Shown: piece by piece, positions 1 to 7,511 of the stretch | Position numbering within the stretch: the first letter of the stretch is position 1 | How the letters are laid out: each line of letters starts with the position of its first letter | Source of the DNA: RPQJ01 sp052035645 | GTDB lineage: Bacteria > Pseudomonadota > Gammaproteobacteria > Steroidobacterales > Steroidobacteraceae | Assembly (NCBI GenBank): GCA_052035645.1 | Contig: JBPOHK010000086.1 | Coordinates: forward strand, 1 to 31,485 | Length of the DNA: 31,485 nucleotides | Direction: 5' to 3' | Position numbers and translations under genes: made by a program | The notes under the pieces: model-generated | Told to the model about the DNA's origin: nothing | What the model saw: the letters and a program-made list of their open reading frames with translations, nothing else | The model's database searches: none

Positions 1-836
1 GCCGGATCGAGGATGGCGGCCATGCGCCCGAGCACCGCCTCCGGTGTCATGGTGCCGAGCTCGAACGCCGTGCCCTGGGTTTCGCCGACGAACACTCGCG
101 ACACGAAGCCGCCGCCGCAGTGGAACATCTCGCCATTGACCGGGCACTCCTCGTGCAGCAATGCCGTGACGAGGTGGCTGATGAGCACCGGCGGTGCGAA
201 TTTCTCCATGACCGGCGGAATGCCCTGGGCCTGGGAGTTGCCGGTCCACGCGATCGGGCCCACGAGGTTCGAACGGATACCGAGCGGAGCGCCCTCCGCC
301 GCCAGCACCTTGGTGAGCGCCATGAGCGCGGACTTGGCCACGCTGTAGGCGTGGTCACGGCGTCGGCCGAAAAAGCCCGCCCCCGAGCCCGTCATGACGA
401 TGCGACCGAAGCCCTGCGCCTGCATGGGACGCCACGCGGCCTGCGCGACGTTCCAGCCGCCGTGCACGTTGACGCGCAGGATGCGCTCGAGGTCCTCGAC
501 CTTGGCGTCCTCGAACGAGCCGAGTTCCGCATAGACGCTGGCGTTGTGCACCAGGCCGTCCAGCCGGCCGAACTGGCCCAGGACGGCATCCACCATGGCC
601 CGCACCTGCGCGGCATCGCCGATGTCGCAACGCGCCGCCATCGCATGGCCGCCGGCCGCAACGATCTCGGCGACGACTTCGTCCGCCGAATCGAGGCGCC
701 CATCCACCCGGGCGCCGCTGTCGTTGTCGTTGACGATCACCGCGGCGCCGCGGCCCGCCACGTACAGCGCGTGCTCGCGGCCGATGCCGCGGCCCGCACC
801 CGTGATGAGCACCACGCGATCGTCGAATCGGAGCAT
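1..836 (-). CDS. Short-chain dehydrogenase/reductase (SDR), C-terminus cut by the window edge
   Basis: An NAD(P)-dependent SDR that likely interconverts a hydroxyl and a ketone; substrate unknown. The frame is open from ATG at 836 to base 1 with no stop, so the gene continues out of the window; at least 278 residues are visible. The Rossmann motif TGAGRGIG is at residues 12-19, the NAG-like motif HNAS near 97-100, and the catalytic set is Ser151, Tyr164, Lys168. An Asp after the second strand (VND) favours NAD. After the catalytic core the protein continues past the usual 250 residues with a GGGFVSRVF segment, as in SDRs resembling the dehydrogenase part of multifunctional beta-oxidation enzymes; the SDR at 5731 has a similar tail. 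A purine-rich GGGGAAG lies just before the ATG. It follows the SDR at 869-1642 by 32 bp, so the two are probably cotranscribed. Confidence 0.88.
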   Translation of the reverse strand, partial: MLRFDDRVVLITGAGRGIGREHALYVAGRGAAVIVNDNDSGARVDGRLDSADEVVAEIVAAGGHAMAARCDIGDAAQVRAMVDAVLGQFGRLDGLVHNASVYAELGSFEDAKVEDLERILRVNVHGGWNVAQAAWRPMQAQGFGRIVMTGSGAGFFGRRRDHAYSVAKSALMALTKVLAAEGAPLGIRSNLVGPIAWTGNSQAQGIPPVMEKFAPPVLISHLVTALLHEECPVNGEMFHCGGGFVSRVFVGETQGTAFELGTMTPEAVLGRMAAILDP

Positions 837-868
837 GTCGGACTTCCCCGGCGCTCGCGGCGCGCCTG

Positions 869-1642
869 TCAATGGAACGAAATGGTGTGTCCGCCGTCGA
901 CGGCGATGGTCTGGCCGTTGATGTAGCCGCCGGACGGCGAGGCCAGCATCACCGCGAGGCCGGCCAGTTCGTCCACCTCGCCGAAGCGCTTCGACGGATT
1001 GCGATCGTTGTACCAGCGCACCAGCGCCTCGTCCTCCCACTGCGAGCGCGCCATCTCGGTCTTGAACGTGCCGGGCGCGATGCAGTTGGCGGTGACGCCG
1101 CGACTCGCGAACTCCATGGCGAGATTGCGCACGAACTGCATGTCCGCCGCCTTGGTGAGGCCGTACGTGCCGGTCACCGGGTCGCCGAGCAGGCCGACGA
1201 TCGACGCGACGACGATGAAGCGCCCATAGCCGCGTTCGAGCATGCCGGGCACCGTCATCTGCGCCAGCCAGATGCTGCTCTGGACGTTGACCTGCATGAA
1301 CTTGTTGAAGGTCTCGTCCTTGAGGTCCAGCACCGAACCGATCCAGGGGTGGATGGCGGCGTTGGCCATGACGATGTCCACCCGGCCCCAGCGCTCGTTC
1401 GCCGTGTCCACGACCTTCTGCAGTTCTTCCTTGCGGCCGATGTTGCAGGGCACGGCGATCGCCTCGCCTCCCGCGGCGCGAATCTCGGCTGCCGCGGCCT
1501 CGCAGGCCTCGGCCTTGCGGCCGGAAACGACCACCTTCGCGCCCTGCTCGGCCATGCCCCGGGCGCTGGCGTAGCCGAGGCCGCGGCTCGAGCCGGTGAC
1601 GATGGCCACGCGGCCGCTGAGGTCGAAGAGTCGTGACGGCAT
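869..1642 (-). CDS. Short-chain dehydrogenase/reductase (SDR), classical
   Basis: A classical 257-residue SDR; probably an NAD(P)H-linked hydroxyacyl or alcohol dehydrogenase. TGSSRGLG is at residues 16-23, the catalytic residues are Ser147, Tyr160 and Lys164, and the C-terminal cofactor-loop motif (INGQTIAVDGG) ends the protein. The N-A-G motif appears as MANAA. The same frame is open upstream to ATG codons at 1672 and 1708. I prefer 1642 because the longer versions would start inside or beyond the inverted repeat at 1664-1684 and the second would overlap the divergent regulator. The gene is divergent from the IclR regulator and followed by the partial SDR 32 bp downstream, so it is a natural candidate target of that regulator. 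Substrate cannot be read from sequence. Confidence 0.9.
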   Translation of the reverse strand: MPSRLFDLSGRVAIVTGSSRGLGYASARGMAEQGAKVVVSGRKAEACEAAAAEIRAAGGEAIAVPCNIGRKEELQKVVDTANERWGRVDIVMANAAIHPWIGSVLDLKDETFNKFMQVNVQSSIWLAQMTVPGMLERGYGRFIVVASIVGLLGDPVTGTYGLTKAADMQFVRNLAMEFASRGVTANCIAPGTFKTEMARSQWEDEALVRWYNDRNPSKRFGEVDELAGLAVMLASPSGGYINGQTIAVDGGHTISFH

Positions 1643-1663
1643 GACGGTTCCCGGTTGCGCTGG

Positions 1664-1684
1664 ATTATTCATTCTGCGAATAAT
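1664..1684. promoter_or_regulatory. Inverted repeat in the divergent SDR/IclR promoter region (candidate operator)
   Basis: A perfect 7-7-7 inverted repeat, ATTATTC-ATTCTGC-GAATAAT, sits in the only AT-rich patch between the minus-strand SDR (start 1642) and the plus-strand IclR regulator (start 1693). CGAAT also recurs at 1677, 1690 and 1697. IclR proteins commonly bind short palindromes in the promoter they share with a divergent target and repress their own gene, so this is a plausible autoregulatory operator. Binding is inferred, not shown. Confidence 0.45.
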
Positions 1685-1692
1685 ACATCCGA

Positions 1693-2526
1693 ATGGCGAA
1701 TACTCCACAGGCCCCTCGCAAACGCCCCGCCGCCGGGACGCCCGGCGCCGTTCAGCCGCCGGCGACGCGGTCCAAGGCCGACCGGCTGCACGTCACCGCA
1801 CTCGCCCGCGGGCTGCAGATCCTGCGCTGCTTCAGCCACGAGCGGCCCGAACTGACGCCCCAGGAGATCGTGCGCATGACCGGGCTGCCGCAGCCGACGG
1901 TCTGGCGTCTCTGCCACACGCTCAGCACGGAAGGCTTCCTCATCTGCCCGGGCGACGGCACGCGCATGTCGCTCGGCCTGCCCGCGCTCGCCCTCGGTTA
2001 CTCCGCACTGGTCCGCCAGGCACTGCCCAGGGTCGCCCTGCCCTACATGGAGCGGTTCACCTCCCGCCATCGCATGGGCATGTCGCTCGGCATCCGCGAC
2101 GGCCTCGACATGCTCTACCTGCAGCGCACGCACGGCGACTTCATCTATCTGAACGACCCCGTCGGAGCGCGCCGTCCGTTTGCCACCGCACCGACCGGCT
2201 GGGCCTGTTACGCCGCGTACGGCGAGGATGAGCGCAAGTCCGTGCGCAAGGCGCTGAAGCAGCGCGACCCGTCCGGCTGGACGAAGACCGAGGCCCAGCT
2301 GGCCGGCGCCGACGACGACTACCGCCGCCACGGCTGCGTGCTCAGCCTCGGCGCCATGCACCCGCAGATGAACGCGGTTGCCGTGCCGATCCGCTCGCTC
2401 AAGAGCGACCAGGTGTATGCCCTCTCGGCCTCCGGCCTCGCGACCGACTGGCCGCGCAAGAAGCTGCTGGCCGTCGGAGCGGAAATCGTTGCCCTGGCCC
2501 GCGACCTCGCGGTGGCCGCCGACTGA
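1693..2526 (+). CDS. IclR-family transcriptional regulator
   Basis: A 277-residue DNA-binding regulator. A basic, proline-rich N-terminus (1-30) precedes an IclR winged helix (about 34-95, with ALARGLQILRCF, TPQEIVRMTGLPQPTVWRL and the wing GFLICPGDGTRMSLG), then the effector-binding domain (about 105-275; the GDFIYLNDPVGARRPFATAPTGWA region matches the small-molecule pocket area of the family). IclR proteins typically sense aromatic or acyl catabolic intermediates and regulate neighbouring operons. It is divergent from two SDR genes and leads a plus-strand run of catabolic genes (NmrA-like gene 23 bp downstream). The ATG at 1693 is the only ATG before the HTH and has no clear Shine-Dalgarno; a CGAAT repeat overlaps the start. 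It is the only recognisable DNA-binding regulator in the window, so it may control several of the operons. Confidence 0.93.
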   Translation: MANTPQAPRKRPAAGTPGAVQPPATRSKADRLHVTALARGLQILRCFSHERPELTPQEIVRMTGLPQPTVWRLCHTLSTEGFLICPGDGTRMSLGLPALALGYSALVRQALPRVALPYMERFTSRHRMGMSLGIRDGLDMLYLQRTHGDFIYLNDPVGARRPFATAPTGWACYAAYGEDERKSVRKALKQRDPSGWTKTEAQLAGADDDYRRHGCVLSLGAMHPQMNAVAVPIRSLKSDQVYALSASGLATDWPRKKLLAVGAEIVALARDLAVAAD

Positions 2527-2549
2527 CCCGACCCCGGAATCAACCGCCC

Positions 2550-3470
2550 ATGACTACCCACCGATCGACCATCCTCGTCACCGGCGCCACCGGCACCCAG
2601 GGCGGCGCCACCGCCCGCGAATTGCTGACGGCCGGCTTCCGCGTCCGCTTTCTCACCCGCAATCCGGAGTCCGGCACGGCGCAGGCGCTCGCGAAACTGG
2701 GCGCGGAACCCGTGCAAGGCGACATGGGCGAGCCCGCGTCGCTGGCCCCGGCCATGCAGGGCGCGCACGGCGTCTTTTCCGTGCAGCGGCCGGACGCCGA
2801 CGGCAGCGACTCAGAGCGTCGCCACGGATTCGCGCTGATCGACGCGGCGCGCGCCGCCGGCGTACGCCACTTCGTGCACACGTCCGTGTGCGAAGCCGGC
2901 AGGCACACCGCCTTCCCGCGCTGGGACTCGGGCTACTGGTGGCAGAAGTACTGGACCGACAAGTGGGACATCGAGGAAGCCGTGCGCAAGGCGGGCTTCG
3001 CGCGGTGGACGGTGCTGAAGCCGGCTTTCATGATGGACAACTACGCCGAGCCCAAGGCGATGTACATGTTTCCCCACCTGCGGCAGGGGCGCGTCCTCTC
3101 GGCGTTCAAACCCGACACTCGACTGCAGCTGATCGCGGGCGACGACGTCGGAACCTTCGCCCGCGCTGCGTTCGCCGATCCGGATCGCTTTCACGCCCTC
3201 GACATCGACCTCGCCGCCGAGGCGCTCACGATGCGCAAGGTCGCCGCAACGCTCGCCCGCGTGCTCGGCAAGCCCGTCGTCGCCGAGCACGTCTCACCCG
3301 CCGACGCGCGCCAGGCGGGCCTGTTTCCGGGCTGGGTACGCTCGCAGGAATGGACCAATGAGGTCGGCTATCGAGCCGACATCGCTGCCCTGGCGAAGTA
3401 CGGGCTCCCGTTGACAACCTTCGAAGCCTGGGTGCGGCGACATGCCGCCGAAATCGTCATCGAGACCTGA
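2550..3470 (+). CDS. NmrA-like NAD(P)-binding protein (atypical SDR)
   Basis: A 306-residue Rossmann protein of the NmrA/HSCARG type. The dinucleotide motif TGATGTQGG is at residues 11-19, the form TGxxGxxG that marks atypical or extended SDRs. A GDMGEP acidic turn after the third strand and an HTSVCEAG strand further on also fit. Family members act either as NAD(P)H-dependent reductases on small ketones or quinones, or as redox sensors without catalysis. No classical YxxxK is evident, so I do not assign a reaction. It lies 23 bp after the IclR gene and 3 bp before the CMD-family gene, inside one plus-strand transcription unit, so a catabolic reductase is a little more likely than a sensor. 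Confidence 0.85.
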   Translation: MTTHRSTILVTGATGTQGGATARELLTAGFRVRFLTRNPESGTAQALAKLGAEPVQGDMGEPASLAPAMQGAHGVFSVQRPDADGSDSERRHGFALIDAARAAGVRHFVHTSVCEAGRHTAFPRWDSGYWWQKYWTDKWDIEEAVRKAGFARWTVLKPAFMMDNYAEPKAMYMFPHLRQGRVLSAFKPDTRLQLIAGDDVGTFARAAFADPDRFHALDIDLAAEALTMRKVAATLARVLGKPVVAEHVSPADARQAGLFPGWVRSQEWTNEVGYRADIAALAKYGLPLTTFEAWVRRHAAEIVIET

Positions 3471-3473
3471 ACC

Positions 3474-4055
3474 GTGCCTCGCATCCCCTACCCTGCGGCG
3501 GACGCGCTCGACGACGAGGCCCGTCGTTGCCTCGAAGGCGTGCCGCCGATCAACGTGCTGCGCATGCTGAGCCACTCCGGGCCCGTGCTCGCCGGCTTCG
3601 GCGCGTTCGGGCACCGCATCCTGTACTCGCTCGAGCTGCCGCCCCTGCTGAGGGAGCTCGCGATCGTGCGCGTCGGGCATCTCTGTCGCAGCGCCTATGA
3701 ACTGGCACAGCATGAGCGCTTCATCCTCGAGTTGGGCATGACGCCGGAGAAGATCGCCGCCATCGGAGCCGGAGCCCGACATCCCCTGTTCTCGGACGTC
3801 GAGCGCGCGGTCCTCGCGTTCACGGACGACGTAATCACGAACGTCCGCGCCGGCGACGCCACCCTGGCGGAGGTGTCGCGTCATCTCCCGCACCGGCAAG
3901 TGGTCGAGCTGATCATGACGGCCGGCTGCTACCGCATGCTCTGCATGCTGCTCGAAACTGCGGGCGTCGAGATCGAGAGCGGCGGCGAAGCCCATACGCT
4001 GAGCCAGGCCGACTGGCAGCAGCGCGTGCGACCGGGCGCGGAGTCCTCGCAATGA
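3474..4055 (+). CDS. Carboxymuconolactone decarboxylase / AhpD-like family protein
   Basis: A 193-residue all-helical protein of the CMD/AhpD family. The diagnostic helix is ELAIVRVGHLCRSAYELAQH (about residues 59-79). Here only the first cysteine of the AhpD CxxC is present, with Ser-Ala-Tyr-Glu following, so disulfide-based peroxidase chemistry is unlikely. This CRSAYE...H variant recurs in CMD-family proteins of catabolic clusters, where the reaction is usually unknown. The start is GTG, 3 bp after the NmrA stop; the stop overlaps the next SDR start by 4 bp (ATGA), which implies translational coupling. Possible roles are a lactone-decarboxylase-like step or a hydrolase-like accessory; I cannot choose between them. 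Confidence 0.82.
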   Translation: MPRIPYPAADALDDEARRCLEGVPPINVLRMLSHSGPVLAGFGAFGHRILYSLELPPLLRELAIVRVGHLCRSAYELAQHERFILELGMTPEKIAAIGAGARHPLFSDVERAVLAFTDDVITNVRAGDATLAEVSRHLPHRQVVELIMTAGCYRMLCMLLETAGVEIESGGEAHTLSQADWQQRVRPGAESSQ

Positions 4056-4825
4056 AGCTCGGGCCCGACATCGCGGCGGTCGTGGTCGGCGGTGCCTCGG
4101 GCATGGGCGAGGCGACGGTGCGGGCCTTGCGGGCCCGCGACGTGCGGGTCGCCGTGCTGGACTTCAATCGCGAAAAGGGGGCAGCCATCGCGGCCGAGAC
4201 CGGTGCGGCCTGTTTCCAGGCGGACGTCACCGATGAGGCCAGCGTGGTCGCGGCCTTCGAGGCGGCGCGGGCCAGGCAAGGCCAGGAGCGCATCGCGATC
4301 ATCACGCCGGGGGGCGGCGGTCTGGGGCACACGGCCTGGCGCGACGCCACCACGGGCGCCATCCGCCGACATGATTTCTCACGCTTCGCGCGCATCGTGG
4401 CGCTGAACCTCAACGGCACGTTTCTCTGCGCCTCGATCGCGGCCGCGGGCATGCTGGCGCTCGAGCCGGATCCGTCGGGCGACCGTGGAGTCATCGTGAT
4501 GACCTCCTCGACGGCCTCGCAGGACGGGCCGGCCGCGACGGCGGCCTACGTGGCCGCGAAGGCCGGCATCAACGGCATGACGCTCTCGATGGCCCGTGAC
4601 CTCGCGCCGGAGCGGATCCGCGTCAACACCATCCTGCCCGGCAATTTCGCGACGCCGCTGATCGCAGGCCTGCCCGACGACTACATGGCGCAGATGCAGT
4701 CCTGGAACCTGCATCCGAAGCGCTTCGGCCAGCCCGCGGAATACGCGTCGCTCGCGATCGAGATCGTCCAGAACGGCTACTTCAACGCAGCGCTGCTCCG
4801 CCTCGACGGCGGGGCGCGGCTCTGA
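4052..4825 (+). CDS. Short-chain dehydrogenase/reductase (SDR), hydroxyacyl-CoA dehydrogenase-like
   Basis: A 257-residue classical SDR, with a glycine-rich GGASGMGEA motif at residues 13-21 and catalytic Ser152/Ser153, Tyr166, Lys170. A VLDFNR turn after the second strand has an Asp that favours NAD. The long central insertion before the catalytic serine and the short sheet motif TPGGGG in place of NNAG resemble the type-10/type-II 3-hydroxyacyl-CoA dehydrogenase branch. It overlaps the CMD gene by 4 bp and precedes a crotonase by 21 bp, so the pair may act in sequence as hydratase (or hydrolase) and dehydrogenase. Substrate is inferred from context only. Confidence 0.9.
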   Translation: MKLGPDIAAVVVGGASGMGEATVRALRARDVRVAVLDFNREKGAAIAAETGAACFQADVTDEASVVAAFEAARARQGQERIAIITPGGGGLGHTAWRDATTGAIRRHDFSRFARIVALNLNGTFLCASIAAAGMLALEPDPSGDRGVIVMTSSTASQDGPAATAAYVAAKAGINGMTLSMARDLAPERIRVNTILPGNFATPLIAGLPDDYMAQMQSWNLHPKRFGQPAEYASLAIEIVQNGYFNAALLRLDGGARL

Positions 4826-4846
4826 CGTCCACGCAAGAGGTGCACG

Positions 4847-5644
4847 GTGGCGAACTTATACGACTTGCCCGACGAGCTCCTGGTCACGGCCGAAGGCGGC
4901 CTGCGCATCATCACGCTCAACCGGCCGAACGACCTGAACGCATCGACGACGGAGATGCTGTTCTCCTTCCCGAAGTTGTTCCGTGCCCTCGCCGAGGACC
5001 CGGAGGCCCGGGTCGGCATCCTCACCGGCGCAGGGCGCGCGTTCAGCGCCGGCGGTGACATGACGCACTTCGTGAAGACGCTCGAGGACGCCCAGTTCGC
5101 CCGCGACGTACAGGAGAACGCCCGGCGCACGATCCACAGCTTCATCGACGTGCCGATCCCGCTGATCGCGGCCGTCAACGGCCCGGCCGTGGGCTGGGGA
5201 GCAACGCTCGCCACGCTCTGCGACATCGTGCTGATGTCGGAGAAGTCGTTCATGGCCGAGCCGCACATCAATATCGGCCTCGTGGCCGGCGACGGCATCT
5301 CGGTCGCGTGGCCGCTCTACATGAGCCTGCTGCGCGCCAAGGAGCTCATCTTCACCGGCGACCGGATCACCCCGCAGCAGGCCGTCGAGTTCGGGCTGGC
5401 CAATCGCGTGGTGGCGCCGGAGAAGCTGATGGACGAGGCGCGCACGCTGGCCGACAAGCTGATGAAGCAGCCCGCCCAGGCGCTGCGCGAGACCAAGAAG
5501 CTGATGAACCTGTTCCTGCACCGCTCCGCAGCGGCCCAGCTCGACACCACGATCGCCCGGCAGCTCGCCGCCACGTTGAGCGACGAGCACCATCGCATCG
5601 CATCGGACTTCATTGCCCAGCAGAAGCGCAACCAGAAGACCTGA
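4847..5644 (+). CDS. Crotonase-family protein (enoyl-CoA hydratase/isomerase-like) with non-canonical active site
   Basis: A 265-residue crotonase-fold protein starting at GTG 4847, with AAGAGG 6 bp upstream. The CoA and oxyanion region (RAFSAGGDM, residues 65-72; NGPAVGWGATLA, 111-122) is present. By alignment to the rat hydratase, the first catalytic Glu is Thr120 and the second is His140. Instead it has His140 and Asp149 (EPHINIGLVAGDG), a His-Asp spacing of nine also seen in 6-oxocamphor-hydrolase-type crotonases. So plain hydratase activity should not be assumed: C-C hydrolysis, isomerisation or dehydration are alternatives. It closes the IclR-NmrA-CMD-SDR run; an 86-bp gap with a palindrome follows before the next SDR. 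Confidence 0.9.
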   Translation: MANLYDLPDELLVTAEGGLRIITLNRPNDLNASTTEMLFSFPKLFRALAEDPEARVGILTGAGRAFSAGGDMTHFVKTLEDAQFARDVQENARRTIHSFIDVPIPLIAAVNGPAVGWGATLATLCDIVLMSEKSFMAEPHINIGLVAGDGISVAWPLYMSLLRAKELIFTGDRITPQQAVEFGLANRVVAPEKLMDEARTLADKLMKQPAQALRETKKLMNLFLHRSAAAQLDTTIARQLAATLSDEHHRIASDFIAQQKRNQKT

Positions 5645-5674
5645 CGGGGCGCGGGTCGACGCCCGGTCGGCAAG

Positions 5675-5704
5675 TTGATATTGTTCCGTTATATGAACGA
5701 TATT
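5675..5704 (+). promoter_or_regulatory. Candidate promoter with palindromic operator GTTCCGTTATATGAAC
   Basis: In the 86-bp gap before the four-SDR run, an AT-rich stretch holds a -35-like TTGATA (5675-5680) and a -10-like GATATT (5699-5704), 18 bp apart. The spacer is filled by a near-palindrome, GTTCCGTTATATGAAC (5683-5698), which differs at two bases from a perfect palindrome at 26327-26342. A repressor bound there would block RNA polymerase. The shared ATATTCGATT string (5700-5709) also recurs at 26387-26396. Promoter boxes are by eye and weak; the palindrome match is the stronger evidence. Confidence 0.5.
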
Positions 5705-5730
5705 CGATTACTCGTTCTGCAGGACCCCGC

Positions 5731-6690
5731 ATGAACATCCGCTTCGACGGGCAGGCCGCGATCGTCACCGGGGCCGGCGGTGGCCTGGGATTTGCCATCG
5801 CGCGTGAACTTGCGCGGCTCGGCTGCGCGGTGCTGGTCAACGACTACGGAGGCAACGTCACGGGCCAGGGCGCCAGCCCTCGGCGAGCCGAGGAGGCTGC
5901 CGCGCAGCTGCGCGCCATGGGCGCCCGTGCCGTCGCGAATTCCACTCCGGTCGGTACACCGGAGGCCGCACGCAGCATCGCCGCACATGCGCTCGAAGCG
6001 TTCGGACGCGTGGACGTGCTGGTCAACAACGCAGGCGTCGCGCGCCCGACGGCCTTCGACGAGGCACTCGACGAGAACCTCGAGTCCGAGTTGCGCACCA
6101 ACCTGCTGGGACCCTATGCCCTCATGCGTGCCGTCTGGGGCACCATGAAGTCGCAGGGCTACGGCCGCATCCTGAACGTGTCCTCGAACGCCTCGCTGGG
6201 CATCGGGCACAACACGTCGTACGCCACGGCCAAGGCCGGCCTGATCGGCCTGACGCTCGACACGGCCGCCGAAGGCCGTGCGCACGGCATCCTCGTCAAC
6301 GCGATCATGCCCGTGGCGCACACGCGCATGATCGAAGGCATTCCCGACCCGAACTTCGTCGCCTGGTTCCGGCGCCACATGGCGCCGGAGAAGATCGCCG
6401 CCCCGCTCGCCTGGTTCCTCAGCCGCGAATCGACGACGACCGGCACGGTGTTGAGCACCGGCGGCGGTCGCATGGCACGCGTGGTGCTTGCCGAGAATCC
6501 CGGCGTCGTCGGCCTGACCGACGCCACGGCGGCCCAGGCGGCCGCGGCGGCCATCACCGACGCGTCGCAGGTGCAGGCACTCGAATCGGCTTTCGCGGAA
6601 CTGGCGCTCTACACGGCCGCCTTCCCCTTCGAGGGTGCCGGCGCCGGTCCTGCACTGGACGCGAATGCCGTCGCAGGATCGCAGAAATGA
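5731..6690 (+). CDS. Short-chain dehydrogenase/reductase with C-terminal extension (multifunctional-enzyme-like)
   Basis: A 319-residue SDR. Its core has TGAGGGLG (13-20), NNAG (99-102) and catalytic Ser151/Ser152, Tyr164, Lys168; VNDYGGN after the second strand is typical of the dehydrogenase domain of peroxisomal-type multifunctional beta-oxidation enzymes, which handle branched or steroid-side-chain 3-hydroxyacyl-CoA. Some 65 extra residues follow the core, starting with STGGGRMARVVL and rich in alanine. The same layout is seen in the partial SDR at the left edge and the SDR at 20963. It leads a run of four SDRs and its stop overlaps the next start by 4 bp (ATGA). The same frame is open far upstream but that part is antisense-like and overlaps the crotonase; ATG 5731 matches the domain start. 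Confidence 0.9.
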   Translation: MNIRFDGQAAIVTGAGGGLGFAIARELARLGCAVLVNDYGGNVTGQGASPRRAEEAAAQLRAMGARAVANSTPVGTPEAARSIAAHALEAFGRVDVLVNNAGVARPTAFDEALDENLESELRTNLLGPYALMRAVWGTMKSQGYGRILNVSSNASLGIGHNTSYATAKAGLIGLTLDTAAEGRAHGILVNAIMPVAHTRMIEGIPDPNFVAWFRRHMAPEKIAAPLAWFLSRESTTTGTVLSTGGGRMARVVLAENPGVVGLTDATAAQAAAAAITDASQVQALESAFAELALYTAAFPFEGAGAGPALDANAVAGSQK

Positions 6691-7511
6691 CCGGCACTGC
6701 GGAGGGTCGGCGCGGTCTGCTCGAGGGCAAGGTCGCACTCGTCACGGGATCGACCCAGGGCCTCGGCGAAGGCATCGCCCGGCGCTTCGTGCGCGAGGGT
6801 GCGCGGGTGGTCGTGAACGGCCGGTCCGCTGACAAGGGTGCTCGCGTATTGAGCGAACTGCGGGCACTGGGCGGCGATGCACATTTCATCCAGGCCGACC
6901 TCTGCGATGCTGCGGCGGCGGCCCGGCTCGTCGACGACACCGCGTCGCACTTCGGAAGGCTCGACGTCGTCGTCAACAACGCGCAGATCACGCCGCCGCT
7001 GGTCGAGGCGGTCGACCCGCAGACGGACGAGTACCTGCGACAGGCGCTCGCCTCGGGACTGCACGCCTCGCTATGGACCGCCCGGGCTGCCCTGCCCTAC
7101 CTGCGGCGCGCGGGCGGCGGGCGCATCATCAACTTTGCGTCGATCAATGCCGCGTTCGGCAGCCGCTACGGCACTGCCTACAACGCGACCAAGGAAGCCA
7201 TCCGCGGACTCACGCGCACGCTCGCCAACGAGTTCGGGCCGCACGGCGTCACCGTCAACGTCGTGCTGCCCGCCGGCCTCAGCCCGGCCTACGAGGCGTT
7301 CTACCGGGACGATCCGAAGCGCGCGGACGCCGTGGCCAAGCTGAATCCGATGCGCCGGCACGGTCGTGCCGAGGAGGACATCGGCGGCGCCGTGGCCGGC
7401 CTGGCGTCGGACGCCGCCGGTTACATCACCGGCCAGTCGCTGTACATCGACGGCGGAGCGCACCTGCTCGGCCTGCCCCAGATGCACGGCCTCGGGATCC
7501 AGTTCCAGTGA
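6687..7511 (+). CDS. Short-chain dehydrogenase/reductase (SDR), catalytically complete member of a tandem pair
   Basis: A 274-residue classical SDR with TGSTQGLG (20-27), NNAQ (97-100) and catalytic Ser152, Tyr165, Lys169. NGRS after the second strand (Arg, no Asp) hints at NADP. The C-terminal cofactor loop is ITGQSLYIDGG. It is translationally coupled on both sides: ATGA with the preceding SDR and GTGA with the following one. The following protein is a diverged paralogue that lost the catalytic lysine, so the two may form a mixed oligomer in which this subunit does the chemistry. Substrate unknown. Confidence 0.9.
   Translation: MTGTAEGRRGLLEGKVALVTGSTQGLGEGIARRFVREGARVVVNGRSADKGARVLSELRALGGDAHFIQADLCDAAAAARLVDDTASHFGRLDVVVNNAQITPPLVEAVDPQTDEYLRQALASGLHASLWTARAALPYLRRAGGGRIINFASINAAFGSRYGTAYNATKEAIRGLTRTLANEFGPHGVTVNVVLPAGLSPAYEAFYRDDPKRADAVAKLNPMRRHGRAEEDIGGAVAGLASDAAGYITGQSLYIDGGAHLLGLPQMHGLGIQFQ

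Noticed and set aside
1643..1708. Longer N-terminus for the SDR at 869 (ATG 1672 or 1708)
   Set aside because: Would place the start inside the inverted repeat or across the divergent regulator start; the added residues are not conserved SDR sequence.
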